Source of the DNA: Nostoc sp. HK-01
GTDB lineage: Bacteria; Cyanobacteriota; Cyanobacteriia; Cyanobacteriales; Nostocaceae
Reading direction: 5' to 3'
Assembly (NCBI GenBank): GCA_003990705.1
Contig: AP018318.1
Coordinates: forward strand, 5,567,001-5,631,000
DNA length: 64,000 bases
The translations under genes were made by a program, and so were the position numbers. The notes under the pieces were generated by a model. It was not told the origin of the DNA. It ran no database searches and worked only from the letters and a program-made list of their open reading frames with translations. The number at the start of each line of letters is the position of its first letter. Positions within the stretch are counted from its first letter, which is position 1. Of this stretch, positions 17,569 to 25,780 are shown one piece after another.

Positions 17569-19260
17569 TTAACTATCAAACAAACCTAAGTCTGTGACTG
17601 CACCAAGACTACTAGAAGATACTAACTTGGCATATTTCGCCAATACACCTTTAGTGTAACGGGGTGGGCGGGGTTGCCAATTAGCACGGCGACGCGCTAA
17701 TTCTTCATCAGAAATATTCAACTGTAATAGCCGCGATGGTGCATCAATGGTGATGCTATCACCTTCTTCTACTAAGGCGATCGCTCCCCCTACAGCGGCT
17801 TCTGGTGCAACGTGACCAACTACCATCCCGTAAGTACCACCAGAGAAGCGTCCATCAGTAATTAACCCGACAGAATCACCCAAGCCAGCACCAATAATTG
17901 CCGAGGTGGGAGCCAACATTTCCCGCATTCCAGGGCCACCTTTGGGGCCTTCGTAACGAATCACAATCACATCACCAGCTTTAATTTTGCCTGCCAAAAT
18001 CGCATCTAAACAAGCTTCTTCTGATTCAAATACTCTGGCGGGGCCGGTAATGACTGGTTTTTTCACCCCGGTAATTTTAGCCACTGCACCCTCAGTAGCG
18101 AGATTACCTTTGAGAACTGCCAAGTGACCTTGAGCATACATCGGTTTATCCCAAGGGCGAATTACATCTTGGTCAGCCCTAGGTTCATTCGGCACATCGG
18201 CAAGCACTTCGGCAATGGTTTGACCACTGATGGTAATACAGTCACCATGCAGTAAATTATGTACCAGCAGCATTTTCATGACTTGCGGAATACCGCCAGC
18301 TTTGTGTAAGTCTGTAGCCACGTATTTACCGCTGGGTTTCAAATCGCACAGTACGGGAACTCGGCCGCGAATAGTTTCAAAGTCGTTGATGGTTAATTCC
18401 ACACCAGCCGCGCGGGCGATCGCCAGAAAATGTAATACTGCATTAGTAGAACCACCGACGGCCATAATTACAGAAATAGCATTTTCTATAGATTTGCGGG
18501 TGATAATCTGTCGGGGCAATAATTGCTGACGAATAGCTTCTACTAAAACAAACGCTGATTTTTCGGTACTGTCGGCTTTTTCGGCATCTTCGGCCGCCAT
18601 TGTGGAAGAATAAGGTAAACTCATCCCCATTGCTTCAAATGCCGAAGACATGGTGTTAGCTGTAAACATCCCGCCACAGGAACCAGCACCCGGACAAGCA
18701 TTTTGTTCAACTGCGGTTAATTCAGTTTCGTCAATTTTGCCAGCACTGTATTGACCCACTGCTTCAAAGGAACTGACTACAGTTAAGTCACGACCGTTGT
18801 AGTGTCCGGGTTTGATTGTACCACCGTAGACAAAAATTGCGGGAATGTTCATCCGGGCGATCGCCAGCATTGCCCCTGGCATATTTTTATCACACCCACC
18901 AATCGCCAACACGCCATCCATACTTTGTCCTGTACAGGCGGTTTCAATAGAATCGGCAATCACTTCTCTTGATACGAGGGAATATTTCATCCCTTCCGTT
19001 CCCATCGAAATCCCGTCACTGATGGTAATTGTACCGAAAATTTGCGGCATAGCTCCAGCACTTTTAATACCAGATTCTGCCCTTTGTGCCAATTGATTTA
19101 TCCCCATATTGCAAGGGGTAATAGTGCTGTAGCCATTGGCAATACCGACAATTGCCTTGTTAAAATCGGCATCTTCAAACCCAACAGCCCGGAGCATCGC
19201 TCGATTTGGCGATCGCTGTACACCTTGTGTTACAACCCGGCTTCTCAAATTATCCGACAT
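17569..19260 (-). CDS. ilvD: Dihydroxy-acid dehydratase
   Basis: A 563-residue IlvD/Edd enzyme that dehydrates 2,3-dihydroxy-3-methylbutanoate or -pentanoate to the 2-keto acids of valine and isoleucine synthesis. Three cluster cysteines are visible: C50 (TITPCNMGI), C123 ([10 protein letters not shown]) and C195 ([16 protein letters not shown]). Three cysteines indicate the oxygen-tolerant [2Fe-2S] type found in plants and cyanobacteria. The C-terminal substrate loop [20 protein letters not shown] is intact and the length is normal. The gene stands alone, as often in cyanobacteria. Confidence 0.96.
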   Translation of the reverse strand: MSDNLRSRVVTQGVQRSPNRAMLRAVGFEDADFNKAIVGIANGYSTITPCNMGINQLAQRAESGIKSAGAMPQIFGTITISDGISMGTEGMKYSLVSREVIADSIETACTGQSMDGVLAIGGCDKNMPGAMLAIARMNIPAIFVYGGTIKPGHYNGRDLTVVSSFEAVGQYSAGKIDETELTAVEQNACPGAGSCGGMFTANTMSSAFEAMGMSLPYSSTMAAEDAEKADSTEKSAFVLVEAIRQQLLPRQIITRKSIENAISVIMAVGGSTNAVLHFLAIARAAGVELTINDFETIRGRVPVLCDLKPSGKYVATDLHKAGGIPQVMKMLLVHNLLHGDCITISGQTIAEVLADVPNEPRADQDVIRPWDKPMYAQGHLAVLKGNLATEGAVAKITGVKKPVITGPARVFESEEACLDAILAGKIKAGDVIVIRYEGPKGGPGMREMLAPTSAIIGAGLGDSVGLITDGRFSGGTYGMVVGHVAPEAAVGGAIALVEEGDSITIDAPSRLLQLNISDEELARRRANWQPRPPRYTKGVLAKYAKLVSSSSLGAVTDLGLFDS

Positions 19261-19484
19261 CTTTCTTCCTTTGACTTTATCGCTTGTATTGCGATCGTAT
19301 TATCTGATTTTCTCATGCCAACGCAGCACACAAGAGTATTAACCTCAGCGTTGATCATTTATTTATTGCCGAGTTTCCACCGAAGAGGCTTCGGGGAAGA
19401 GGGCAGGGGGAATTGGAGAAATATTCTACCCCTTGCTTCCTGCTCCCCTACCTCTTTTGACCACAGTGTTTTGTCAGGATTTGA

Positions 19485-19503
19485 TTACCAGATATGTTGG
19501 TAA
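19485..19503. promoter_or_regulatory. Palindromic operator TTACCA-N7-TGGTAA, copy 1
   Basis: TTACCAGATATGTTGGTAA, perfect 6-bp arms with a 7-nt spacer. It differs from copy 2 at 19540-19558 at only two bases, both in the spacer. It is followed at 19507-19522 by a related CTACCA-N4-TGGTAG palindrome. The cluster ends 60 bases before the ATG of the ModA-like gene, where repressor or activator sites are expected. Confidence 0.6.
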
Positions 19504-19539
19504 TAACTACCAACCCTGGTAGGATTACTTATAGTATTA

Positions 19540-19558
19540 TTACCAAATATATTGGTAA
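19540..19558. promoter_or_regulatory. Palindromic operator TTACCA-N7-TGGTAA, copy 2
   Basis: TTACCAAATATATTGGTAA; the arms extend to 7 bp (TTACCAA/TTGGTAA) around ATATA. Its centre is 55 bp from that of copy 1, about five helical turns, so two dimers could bind on one face of the DNA. Confidence 0.6.
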
Positions 19559-19618
19559 ACACTCCTGTGGTTGGTAATATACGCCTGCGTCAACCTTACA
19601 CCAACTCAACGATTCAGC

Positions 19619-20533
19619 ATGTTTCTAACTCGAAGAAGAGGTTTGATCACCTGGATAGCTGCGGCGATTACCAGCTTGCTGTTAGTAATAGGCTTACCGC
19701 TGCTCAATCAGACAGCCGAAAAAGCACAGGCGGCAGTCACCTTGCGGGTCTTTGCCGCAGTTAGCTTATCAGAAGTACTACCAGAAATTGAAAATGACTT
19801 CATTGCCGCTAACCCTAGCTTAGGAGCTACTTTTGTCAACACTTTTGATTCTTCTGGTGCGTTGCTCAATCAAATCAACTTGCCAGCAAATCAGTCAGCA
19901 GGTATCCCAGATATTTTTATCTCGGCGGCGACAACGCAAATGAATAGCCTGCAAACAGCGGGACAATTAGCTTCTGGTTGGCCAGTGACAGTTGCAACTA
20001 ACCGTCTAGTTTTGATTAGACCGACTACGCCGACTTCTCCGGCTCCCAGTCCGACGATCGCAGGTATTGACAGACTGACAAACAGCACCACCAGCAGTCC
20101 TCCCAGAAGTGGTATTAGAGGGATTGCTATCGGTGATCCCGCAACCGTACCCGCCGGAGCCTATGCTCAACAAGCTCTCCAAAGCACCCTCAGTGGTTGT
20201 GGTGCAGGTAGCTACAACACTCTCCTAAATAGTACGACTGCCAACAAGTTAGTGTTTGCTAGTAATGTCCGTAACGTCTTGACGGCAGTGCAAAATAAAA
20301 CACTTAGTGGCAACACAATTGATGCAGGTCTAGTTTACACAACTGACCAAAGAATTTCTAATAGTACTACCTTCATCACAACTGTGGCACAAAACTGCCA
20401 CAGTTCGATTGTCTATCCGGCGGCTGTACTTAACAGAACTACTAATCTTACGGCTGCAACTAGTTTTGCCAACTTCTTATCAAGTTCTACAGCCAGAGGT
20501 AGGTTGACTGCTCGTGGATTTGGTACTCCTTAA
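19619..20533 (+). CDS. Molybdate-type ABC transporter substrate-binding protein
   Basis: A periplasmic solute-binding protein of the ModA family (PBP type II). The signal peptide is clear from the ATG at 19619 (FLTRRRGLITWIAAAITSLL... to QAQAA-like AEKAQAA). The ModA start block is TLRVFAAVSLSEVLPEIENDF, with the oxyanion-contact AAVS, then a serine-containing FDSSGALLNQI. IAIGDPATVPAGAYAQQAL is the usual hinge block. A TTG start 48 bases upstream would place odd residues before the signal peptide. No modB or modC follows, so the binding protein is orphaned here. Two cysteines (SGCGAG and AQNCHS) could form a disulfide. It is preceded by the TTACCA-N7-TGGTAA palindromes. Confidence 0.8.
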   Translation: MFLTRRRGLITWIAAAITSLLLVIGLPLLNQTAEKAQAAVTLRVFAAVSLSEVLPEIENDFIAANPSLGATFVNTFDSSGALLNQINLPANQSAGIPDIFISAATTQMNSLQTAGQLASGWPVTVATNRLVLIRPTTPTSPAPSPTIAGIDRLTNSTTSSPPRSGIRGIAIGDPATVPAGAYAQQALQSTLSGCGAGSYNTLLNSTTANKLVFASNVRNVLTAVQNKTLSGNTIDAGLVYTTDQRISNSTTFITTVAQNCHSSIVYPAAVLNRTTNLTAATSFANFLSSSTARGRLTARGFGTP

Positions 20534-20608
20534 CCCCAGAAAATCTGCGATCGCTTTTTCAGTAATTTTTTATTCTCGTGGCATTTAAACTATTTGGAGT
20601 TAAATCTG

Positions 20609-21325
20609 ATGAAATCAGCGAAAAATATAGGATTGCTTGTTGTTGGTATGACTAGCGCCATTGCTATTACTGGTGCTTACATTCCCCAAGCGCAAGCGGT
20701 AAGAGTAAATCTAGTGCAGAATGGCGATTTTGAAGCAGACCCACTGGTAAATCCTGATTATGACCCCACTTTACCTAATCCTTTTATTACTGGCTGGAAT
20801 AATAACAGTCTGATTGGTACTGATATCTTTGCTAATCGTTTGTCAAATTATCCCAACCCAGCAACCAATGGTTTACGTAGCGTCGAACTTGGCTATACTC
20901 CGCCTGGAACATTGGCGTACCTTTCCCAAAATCTAGCCACAAAAAAAGATAACGAGTATCAACTCAGCTTCTACTTAGCCTCTGTAGAAGAAGCACCCCG
21001 TCTTGATAACATATTTCAAGTATTTGTCGGTGGACAAAAGCAGTTAGAACTAACAAACCTCACCTTAAATCCTGATTCTCTACTGAATTTCCAAAAATAC
21101 ACCCTTAACTTTGTGGCTACATCAAGAGTTACAGAGTTAAAGTTTGCTAGTCACACTGGATATGACTGGTTAAACCTAGATGATGTCAGTGTCTACCGTG
21201 TAGAAGATGATAATTCACAGGGTTCTGGAAACCAAGCTGTACCTGAACCAACAACTATTGGTGGTATCGCTATTGCTGGGTTACTAGGCAGTTGGTTAAA
21301 GCGCAAAAAAGCTGCGAGTTGTTAG
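20609..21325 (+). CDS. PEP-CTERM sorting domain protein
   Basis: An exported 238-residue protein with a signal peptide (KNIGLLVVGMTSAIAITGAYIPQAQA) and a C-terminal exosortase signal: VPEPTTIG, then a short hydrophobic helix GGIAIAGLLGSWL, then RKK. The middle resembles DUF642/jelly-roll carbohydrate-binding domains (LVQNGDFEADP, GWNNNS, YQLSFYLASV, LNLDDVSVYR). I chose the ATG at 20609 because the upstream TTG adds residues before the signal. It is expected to be processed by an exosortase and displayed or released outside. Ligand unknown. It lies 75 bases after the ModA-like gene on the same strand. Confidence 0.85.
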   Translation: MKSAKNIGLLVVGMTSAIAITGAYIPQAQAVRVNLVQNGDFEADPLVNPDYDPTLPNPFITGWNNNSLIGTDIFANRLSNYPNPATNGLRSVELGYTPPGTLAYLSQNLATKKDNEYQLSFYLASVEEAPRLDNIFQVFVGGQKQLELTNLTLNPDSLLNFQKYTLNFVATSRVTELKFASHTGYDWLNLDDVSVYRVEDDNSQGSGNQAVPEPTTIGGIAIAGLLGSWLKRKKAASC

Positions 21326-21354
21326 TTTTCGTTAGGGAGTAGGTGAAGGAGTAT

Positions 21355-21438
21355 AGGGTGTGTAAGGGTGTAAGTGTTCAAAACCCTTACATCCTTATAC
21401 CCAGTCTCCCCAGACAATTTTTGTGCGTAAGTCCTGTT
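21355..21438. repeat. Dispersed repeat, copy B (GGGTGTAAGTG...GCGTAAGTCCTGTTA)
   Basis: Shares with 1525-1606 the blocks GGGTGTAAGTG, CAAAACCCTTA, TACCC, TCTC and GCGTAAGT-CTGTTA in the same order. It lies between convergent genes just 3' of the subtilisin gene stop, and could fold with its GTAAGGGT/ACCCTTAC arms. Confidence 0.55.
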
Positions 21439-21445
21439 AATGACC

Positions 21446-23326
21446 TTATGCCGTCAAACTATTGCTTGCAGTAGCTGTGATTATCTTACGTATTTGAGCA
21501 TCAGTAAGATTTTTATTCGCACTGAGCATCAAAGCTACTACCCCAGCAACATGAGGCGTTGCCATTGATGTGCCGTTCCAAGCAGCATATTTATTACCAG
21601 GAAGTGTAGAATAAACACCAACACCAGGGGCTGTAACATAGCTGATTAGTTCAAAGTCAGCTAAATTAGAAAAATCGGCCATATTCCCAGATTGATCAAC
21701 TGCTCCCACCGCCACACCCCAATCTTGAGCATAATTGGCAGGATAATATGGTGTGGAACCACTGGCATTTCCCGCAGCCATAACGACAATTGCGCCTTTG
21801 CTACTGGCATATTGCACGGCTAACTGTATATCAGTATGCGGCTGATCTTTGCCAATACTGATGTTAATCACATTTGCGCCATTGTTCACAGCGTAACGAA
21901 TACCATTAGCGATCGCACTATCAGAGCCAGAGCCATTTTCATTTAAAACTTTCACTGGCATAATCTTGGCATTATAGGCAATACCAGTTACACCAAAGCT
22001 ATTGTTTACCCCGGCAATAGTACCCGCAACGTGAGTACCATGACCGTTTTTGTCTAGGGTGTTATTGTTATTGCTAACAAAGTTCCAACCGTAGACATCA
22101 TCAATATAACCATTGCCGTCATCATCCTTACCATTGCCAGCAATTTCTTTGGTATTTTTCCAAATATTAGAGCTTAAATCTCGATGGTTGCGGTCAACAC
22201 CACTATCCACAACCGCGACAGTAATTCCTGCGCCTGTATAGCCTTTAGCCCAGACTTCTGAAGCTTTGATCAGATCTGCGCCCCAATTACGACCGCCCAA
22301 ATCAGGAACATCTGCAAAGGTAGTTTGAGCTAAAGCTTGAGCCACAGCGGCTGCTGCATTAATTAAGCCATAACCATTTGTAGAACTAAAAGTATTTTTC
22401 AGGGCGATCGCTTTAGCAACGATATTATTACTTTCATTCGTTTCAATTACATTGTTGTTACCATCAGCTTTGTACAACAGATAATAACTACCTGGGGCGA
22501 CATTCTTCTCAATGCTAAAAGTGAGTGTTCTGGAACTGTAAGCACCTGCGGCCAGACTAGCAATTTCATCAGAGCCTAAATACAAATCATCATCACTCAC
22601 TGTTTTATCTCTAGATAGATAAAAGGTTGTAGAGCTAGGAAAAGCTTTGCCAATACCTTGATTTTTGACACGATAACTAACTTTAAAACTCTCTCCCACA
22701 GATATAGAACTGGGAGCGACAGCATTTTGAACTATCAAATCTGTCTTCGTTTGAGTTACATTGATAGTCTGAGCAAAAGTATTATTGTTTAGATTGCTTT
22801 CAATAGCATCTCCATTACCATTAGCTTGATAAAGTAAATAATGACTACCAGCGGCAATATTATTTTCGATTTTGAGTGCGACTGATTCTGAACTATAAAC
22901 ACCAGCAGCAATACCATCAACATAGTCTGAGCCTAAGTAAACATCATCATCACTCACAGTTTGATCATGCGATAGATAAAAAAGTGTGTAGCTAGAAAAA
23001 GCATTTTCTACACCTTGATTTTTGACTTGATAGTTCAGGTTAATTGTACTACCAGCAGTTATTGAAGCTGGAGCTACAGCATTTTGTACTATTAAGTCTG
23101 GTTGGGCAGATGTCAGTGCGATCGCTTGAGTATTTTCTTGGTTATTTTGCTGATTCAAGCTAGTGATATCAGAGCCAGTATTACTTGATTTTAAAGCAGA
23201 TAAATAACTCCGATCATTTATAGATTTCAGGCTGTTTTTTTCAGATTGATGGGGATAATTTTCCCAAATATTATGCTTACTAGTTGCGGTATAAATAAGA
23301 TTTATATTTTTTTGGTCAGAACGCAT
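21446..23326 (-). CDS. Subtilisin-like serine protease (S8) with two N-terminal CARDB domains
   Basis: A 626-residue protease. Residues about 75-190 and 195-310 are two tandem CARDB-like adhesion domains, each beginning DLIVQNAVAP. Next comes GYGLINAAAAVAQAL, a block more usual at the end of subtilases. The catalytic domain runs from about 340 to the end: Asp374 (VAVVDSGVDRNH), His432 (NGHGTHVAGTIAG), the oxyanion Asn in AAGNASG, and Ser587 (GTSMATPHVAG). No classical signal peptide is visible and no C-terminal secretion module follows; the protein stops shortly after the catalytic fold. The accessory-first domain order is seen in other Nostoc exoproteases. Extracellular or envelope proteolysis is likely. 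Confidence 0.88.
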   Translation of the reverse strand: MRSDQKNINLIYTATSKHNIWENYPHQSEKNSLKSINDRSYLSALKSSNTGSDITSLNQQNNQENTQAIALTSAQPDLIVQNAVAPASITAGSTINLNYQVKNQGVENAFSSYTLFYLSHDQTVSDDDVYLGSDYVDGIAAGVYSSESVALKIENNIAAGSHYLLYQANGNGDAIESNLNNNTFAQTINVTQTKTDLIVQNAVAPSSISVGESFKVSYRVKNQGIGKAFPSSTTFYLSRDKTVSDDDLYLGSDEIASLAAGAYSSRTLTFSIEKNVAPGSYYLLYKADGNNNVIETNESNNIVAKAIALKNTFSSTNGYGLINAAAAVAQALAQTTFADVPDLGGRNWGADLIKASEVWAKGYTGAGITVAVVDSGVDRNHRDLSSNIWKNTKEIAGNGKDDDGNGYIDDVYGWNFVSNNNNTLDKNGHGTHVAGTIAGVNNSFGVTGIAYNAKIMPVKVLNENGSGSDSAIANGIRYAVNNGANVINISIGKDQPHTDIQLAVQYASSKGAIVVMAAGNASGSTPYYPANYAQDWGVAVGAVDQSGNMADFSNLADFELISYVTAPGVGVYSTLPGNKYAAWNGTSMATPHVAGVVALMLSANKNLTDAQIRKIITATASNSLTA

Positions 23327-23840
23327 ATCAAAATATTTTCACTTATATATTGCCCTGGTATCTGACTGAAATTAAGTAAAAAATTAACTAATTTGGTCTG
23401 TTTTTTCGCACACCAAATTTTCAGCAGCAAGCATTTTTACAAACCTACTGCTTACTGCTTAGATTAATTATTCTTTTAGCCACACCGCAGAAGCTTAATT
23501 CAGTCAAGATTTTTTAGATAATACCATTAAAGTTGGTAATTAGTTCGTCTGGTTGGTATAACAAGCATAGTTAGTCTGCGTTCAAGTTGAACATTCTTTA
23601 CTTAAGACTGTTAAACAAACATAAAATCTGATGCAGCTAGATAGGCAACAAATATCGGTTTACCGTGTCATGCTTTTAGCCCAGTATAATATGCTTGCAT
23701 CACTGATGCTGACGATTGTGGGCTTGACTTGACAGACTTTCTGCGCTTCTGGTGAACTGATGTAGATTTCTGGTGTCACCTTTTGTACTGCTCGTTCAAA
23801 CCAACAAATTTGAGTAATAATCTGATTTTAGGCTTTATTT
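23327..23840. other. Intergenic region upstream of the azoreductase gene
   Basis: A 514-base gap between the divergent protease and azoreductase genes. It contains the palindrome at 23521-23539 and a further TTGGTAT half site at 23553. A minus-strand frame is open between about 23650 and 23830 but has no start codon and no family I recognise. Otherwise nothing is seen. Confidence 0.5.
23521..23539. promoter_or_regulatory. Palindromic operator ATACCA-N7-TGGTAA, copy 3
   Basis: ATACCATTAAAGTTGGTAAT contains the TACCA-N7-TGGTA core found twice at 19485-19558, with the same 7-nt spacer. It lies 195 bases upstream of the protease start and 302 bases upstream of the azoreductase start. Confidence 0.45.
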
Positions 23841-24464
23841 ATGGCAAATATCCTACACATTGATTCTAGTCCTCGTGGTGAACGTTCTGTTTCACGCGCA
23901 CTCACTTATGAGTTCATCACATCCTGGAAAGATACTCATTCAGGGGATACAGTTAGTTACCGAGATTTGGGTCATCATCCTGTTCCCCACGTAGACGAAT
24001 CATGGATAGCTGCGGCTTTTACACCACCAGATACGCACACACCCGAATTAGCTGAGGCGATTAAGCTTTCAGATAGTTTAATTGATGAGTTTCTAGCTGC
24101 CGATCGCTATATTTTTGGTATACCAATGTATAACTTGAATATTCCTTCTACTTTCAAAGCTTACATTGACCAAATTGTTCGTGTTGGTCGCACCTTCACC
24201 GTTGATGCGAACGGCTATAAGGGTTTAGTTGATAGCAGCAAAAAAGTACTAATTATTACATCTCGTGGTGGGACTTTTCCTCCAGGTACACCCTTTGCAG
24301 CTTATGACTATCAAGAACCCTATCTCCGCGCTATTTTGAGTTTTATTGGTCTAACAGATGTGACATTTATTCATGCTGATAGCCTCAATTTAGGTGATGA
24401 TGCTCGTCAACAATCATTAGCAGCTGCTAAAGACGCGATCACTCAAGCTGTGGCTAACTGGTAA
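23841..24464 (+). CDS. azoR: FMN-dependent NADH-azoreductase / NAD(P)H:quinone reductase
   Basis: A 207-residue flavodoxin-fold enzyme of the AzoR (AcpD) family, expected to reduce quinones and azo compounds by two electrons using NADH. FMN phosphate-binding residues are in HIDSSPRGERSVSR. The flavin-contact loop is FGIPMYNLNIPSTFKAYIDQIVRVGRTF, and the second FMN loop is ITSRGGTF. Length is standard. It is monocistronic, with a clear terminator 33 bases downstream. Confidence 0.92.
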   Translation: MANILHIDSSPRGERSVSRALTYEFITSWKDTHSGDTVSYRDLGHHPVPHVDESWIAAAFTPPDTHTPELAEAIKLSDSLIDEFLAADRYIFGIPMYNLNIPSTFKAYIDQIVRVGRTFTVDANGYKGLVDSSKKVLIITSRGGTFPPGTPFAAYDYQEPYLRAILSFIGLTDVTFIHADSLNLGDDARQQSLAAAKDAITQAVANW

Positions 24465-24496
24465 AGATATGCAATTTTATTTAGTTGTATAAAAGT

Positions 24497-24531
24497 TAAG
24501 GGCGTACATCTGTGCGCCCTTAGCAATTTTT
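24497..24531 (+). terminator. Rho-independent terminator of azoR
   Basis: TAAGGGCG (24497-24504), a 10-nt loop, then CGCCCTTA (24515-24522), followed by GCAATTTTT. A perfect 8-bp GC-rich stem plus T run, just after azoR. Because the next gene is convergent it may serve both. Confidence 0.8.
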
Positions 24532-24541
24532 GCGATCGCTT

Positions 24542-24808
24542 TTATCCAATTGTTAAAGCGGGTTCTTCACAAAAGTTAAATAAGGCTGAATCAGTTTCTG
24601 ATTCATCTTCAAATACAGCAGAGATATACCATTCACAAGGAGAATCATTGGTATATTCAGCCCAAGCAATTGTTGCTGTTTCACCTGATGGAATCCCGTC
24701 ATCACTCAAGGTAAATGGAAGCCACTCTTCATCATCAACAGATACCCACAACTCTGTAATTGCTAGGTCGGTGTCATTTGTAACGGTAAAGGTAAATTGG
24801 TCTGACAT
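24542..24808 (-). CDS. Small acidic hypothetical protein (88 aa)
   Basis: An 88-residue, very acidic, beta-rich protein with no membrane segment or signal peptide. The pattern FTFTVTNDTDLAITELWVSV, then EEWLPF, then SGETATIAWAEY, then CEWYISAVFED resembles a single Ig-like beta-sandwich. Two cysteines (SPCEWY and NFCEEP) are present. I do not recognise a named family. It is convergent with azoR and has a good ATG. Function unknown. Confidence 0.6.
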   Translation of the reverse strand: MSDQFTFTVTNDTDLAITELWVSVDDEEWLPFTLSDDGIPSGETATIAWAEYTNDSPCEWYISAVFEDESETDSALFNFCEEPALTIG

Positions 24809-25284
24809 AAAATAGCCCTTTAGGATAACTAGACTGTCAATTGTCAGTCACCGATTATACTCGCTCTTTTTGGGAATCTCACCAGTTTAATTACCGAAAT
24901 CGCTGCTGAGAGACAGTTTTAAGGCTTTTTACCCAATTTTAATTCAGAAAAGAAGATAAAAATTTTACCGAGATTAGCGACTTTCCCCAGGGTAGAACAC
25001 AAACATGAACTGAACTAGATTGCGTCATATAAACCACACCTATCTCCAGGTGGACATTAATTTGGATTTTAAGCTAAAGTTGTAATGAGTTTGTTTTAGA
25101 TAAGAATATGATGAGTAAACCATCAACAAACTGTAAATACTGTTATTTAAGACTGTAAGTTGTGCAGCGATCGCTAAAAACAACACAGTTGAGGCGAACA
25201 AGCAGCATATAATATTTTTTTATATCAAAAAGAAAAATTAAACATGGAAATACCCAATTTCCAGAATAGTTAGCCAAACCTAAT
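24809..25284. other. Intergenic region upstream of the Fur-family gene
   Basis: A 476-base region holding the promoters of both flanking divergent genes. An imperfect palindrome GACTGTCAATTGTCAGTC lies at about 24831-24848, just upstream of the small acidic protein gene. TATAAT is seen at about 25208, roughly 77 bases before the Fur ATG, within an AT-rich stretch where autoregulatory Fur boxes would be expected. No gene or RNA is recognised. Confidence 0.4.
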
Positions 25285-25734
25285 ATGCAAAAACCAACGA
25301 TAGCTAAAAAACCAATTCGTTCCTTAGAAGATGCACTTGATCGGTGTCAAATGCTGGGTATGCGGGTTAGCCGCCAGCGCCGCTTTGTCTTAGAATTGCT
25401 GTGGCAAGCAAATGAGCATCTATCTGCTAGAGAAATTTACGATCGCCTTAACCAAGAAGGCAAAGACATTGGCCATACCTCTGTATATCAAAACCTGGAA
25501 GCCTTATCAAGCCAAGGTATTATTGAGTGTATCGAACACTGTGATGGCCGTTTATATGGCAACATTAGTGATGCTCACAGCCATGTCAACTGTCTTGATA
25601 CCAATCAAATTTTAGATGTCCACATAGAATTACCAGCAGAATTACTCCGTCAAGTTGAAGAACAAACAGGGGTACAAATCACGGAATATAGTATTAACTT
25701 TTATGGTTATCGCCATCCATCAGAAGAGGTGTAG
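25285..25734 (+). CDS. Fur-family transcriptional regulator, PerR/FurC-like
   Basis: A 149-residue Fur-superfamily metal-dependent repressor. The winged helix includes RVSRQRRFVLELLWQANEHLSAREIYDRL, and the recognition helix region is GHTSVYQNLEALSSQGII. The metal site region has HSHVNCLDTNQILDVHIEL. The CxxC structural-zinc pairs of classical Fur are absent, the position reading NCLDTN. This combination and the opening SLEDALDRCQMLGMRVSRQRR match, from memory, the cyanobacterial PerR group (Synechocystis PerR, Anabaena FurC), which responds to peroxide. It could instead be another Fur paralogue. Confidence 0.82.
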   Translation: MQKPTIAKKPIRSLEDALDRCQMLGMRVSRQRRFVLELLWQANEHLSAREIYDRLNQEGKDIGHTSVYQNLEALSSQGIIECIEHCDGRLYGNISDAHSHVNCLDTNQILDVHIELPAELLRQVEEQTGVQITEYSINFYGYRHPSEEV

Positions 25735-25780
25735 GGGTGTAGAGAAAAATAACTTTTGACTATGGACTATTGACCAATGA

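Larger units (their letters stand above)
19261..19618. other. ilvD / ModA-like divergent intergenic region
   Basis: A 358-base region with G-rich and complementary C-rich tracts (about 19384-19462, GGGCAGGGGG and CTGCTCCCCTACC) typical of Nostoc spacer repeats. Two 19-bp palindromes and a third shorter palindrome lie between 19485 and 19558 (separate entries). An extra half site TTGGTAAT occurs at 19571. Confidence 0.6.

Noticed and set aside
23650-23830. Minus-strand open stretch upstream of azoR (WFERAVQKVTPEIYISSPEA)
   Set aside because: No start codon after the upstream stop, and no family recognised; it may be chance.
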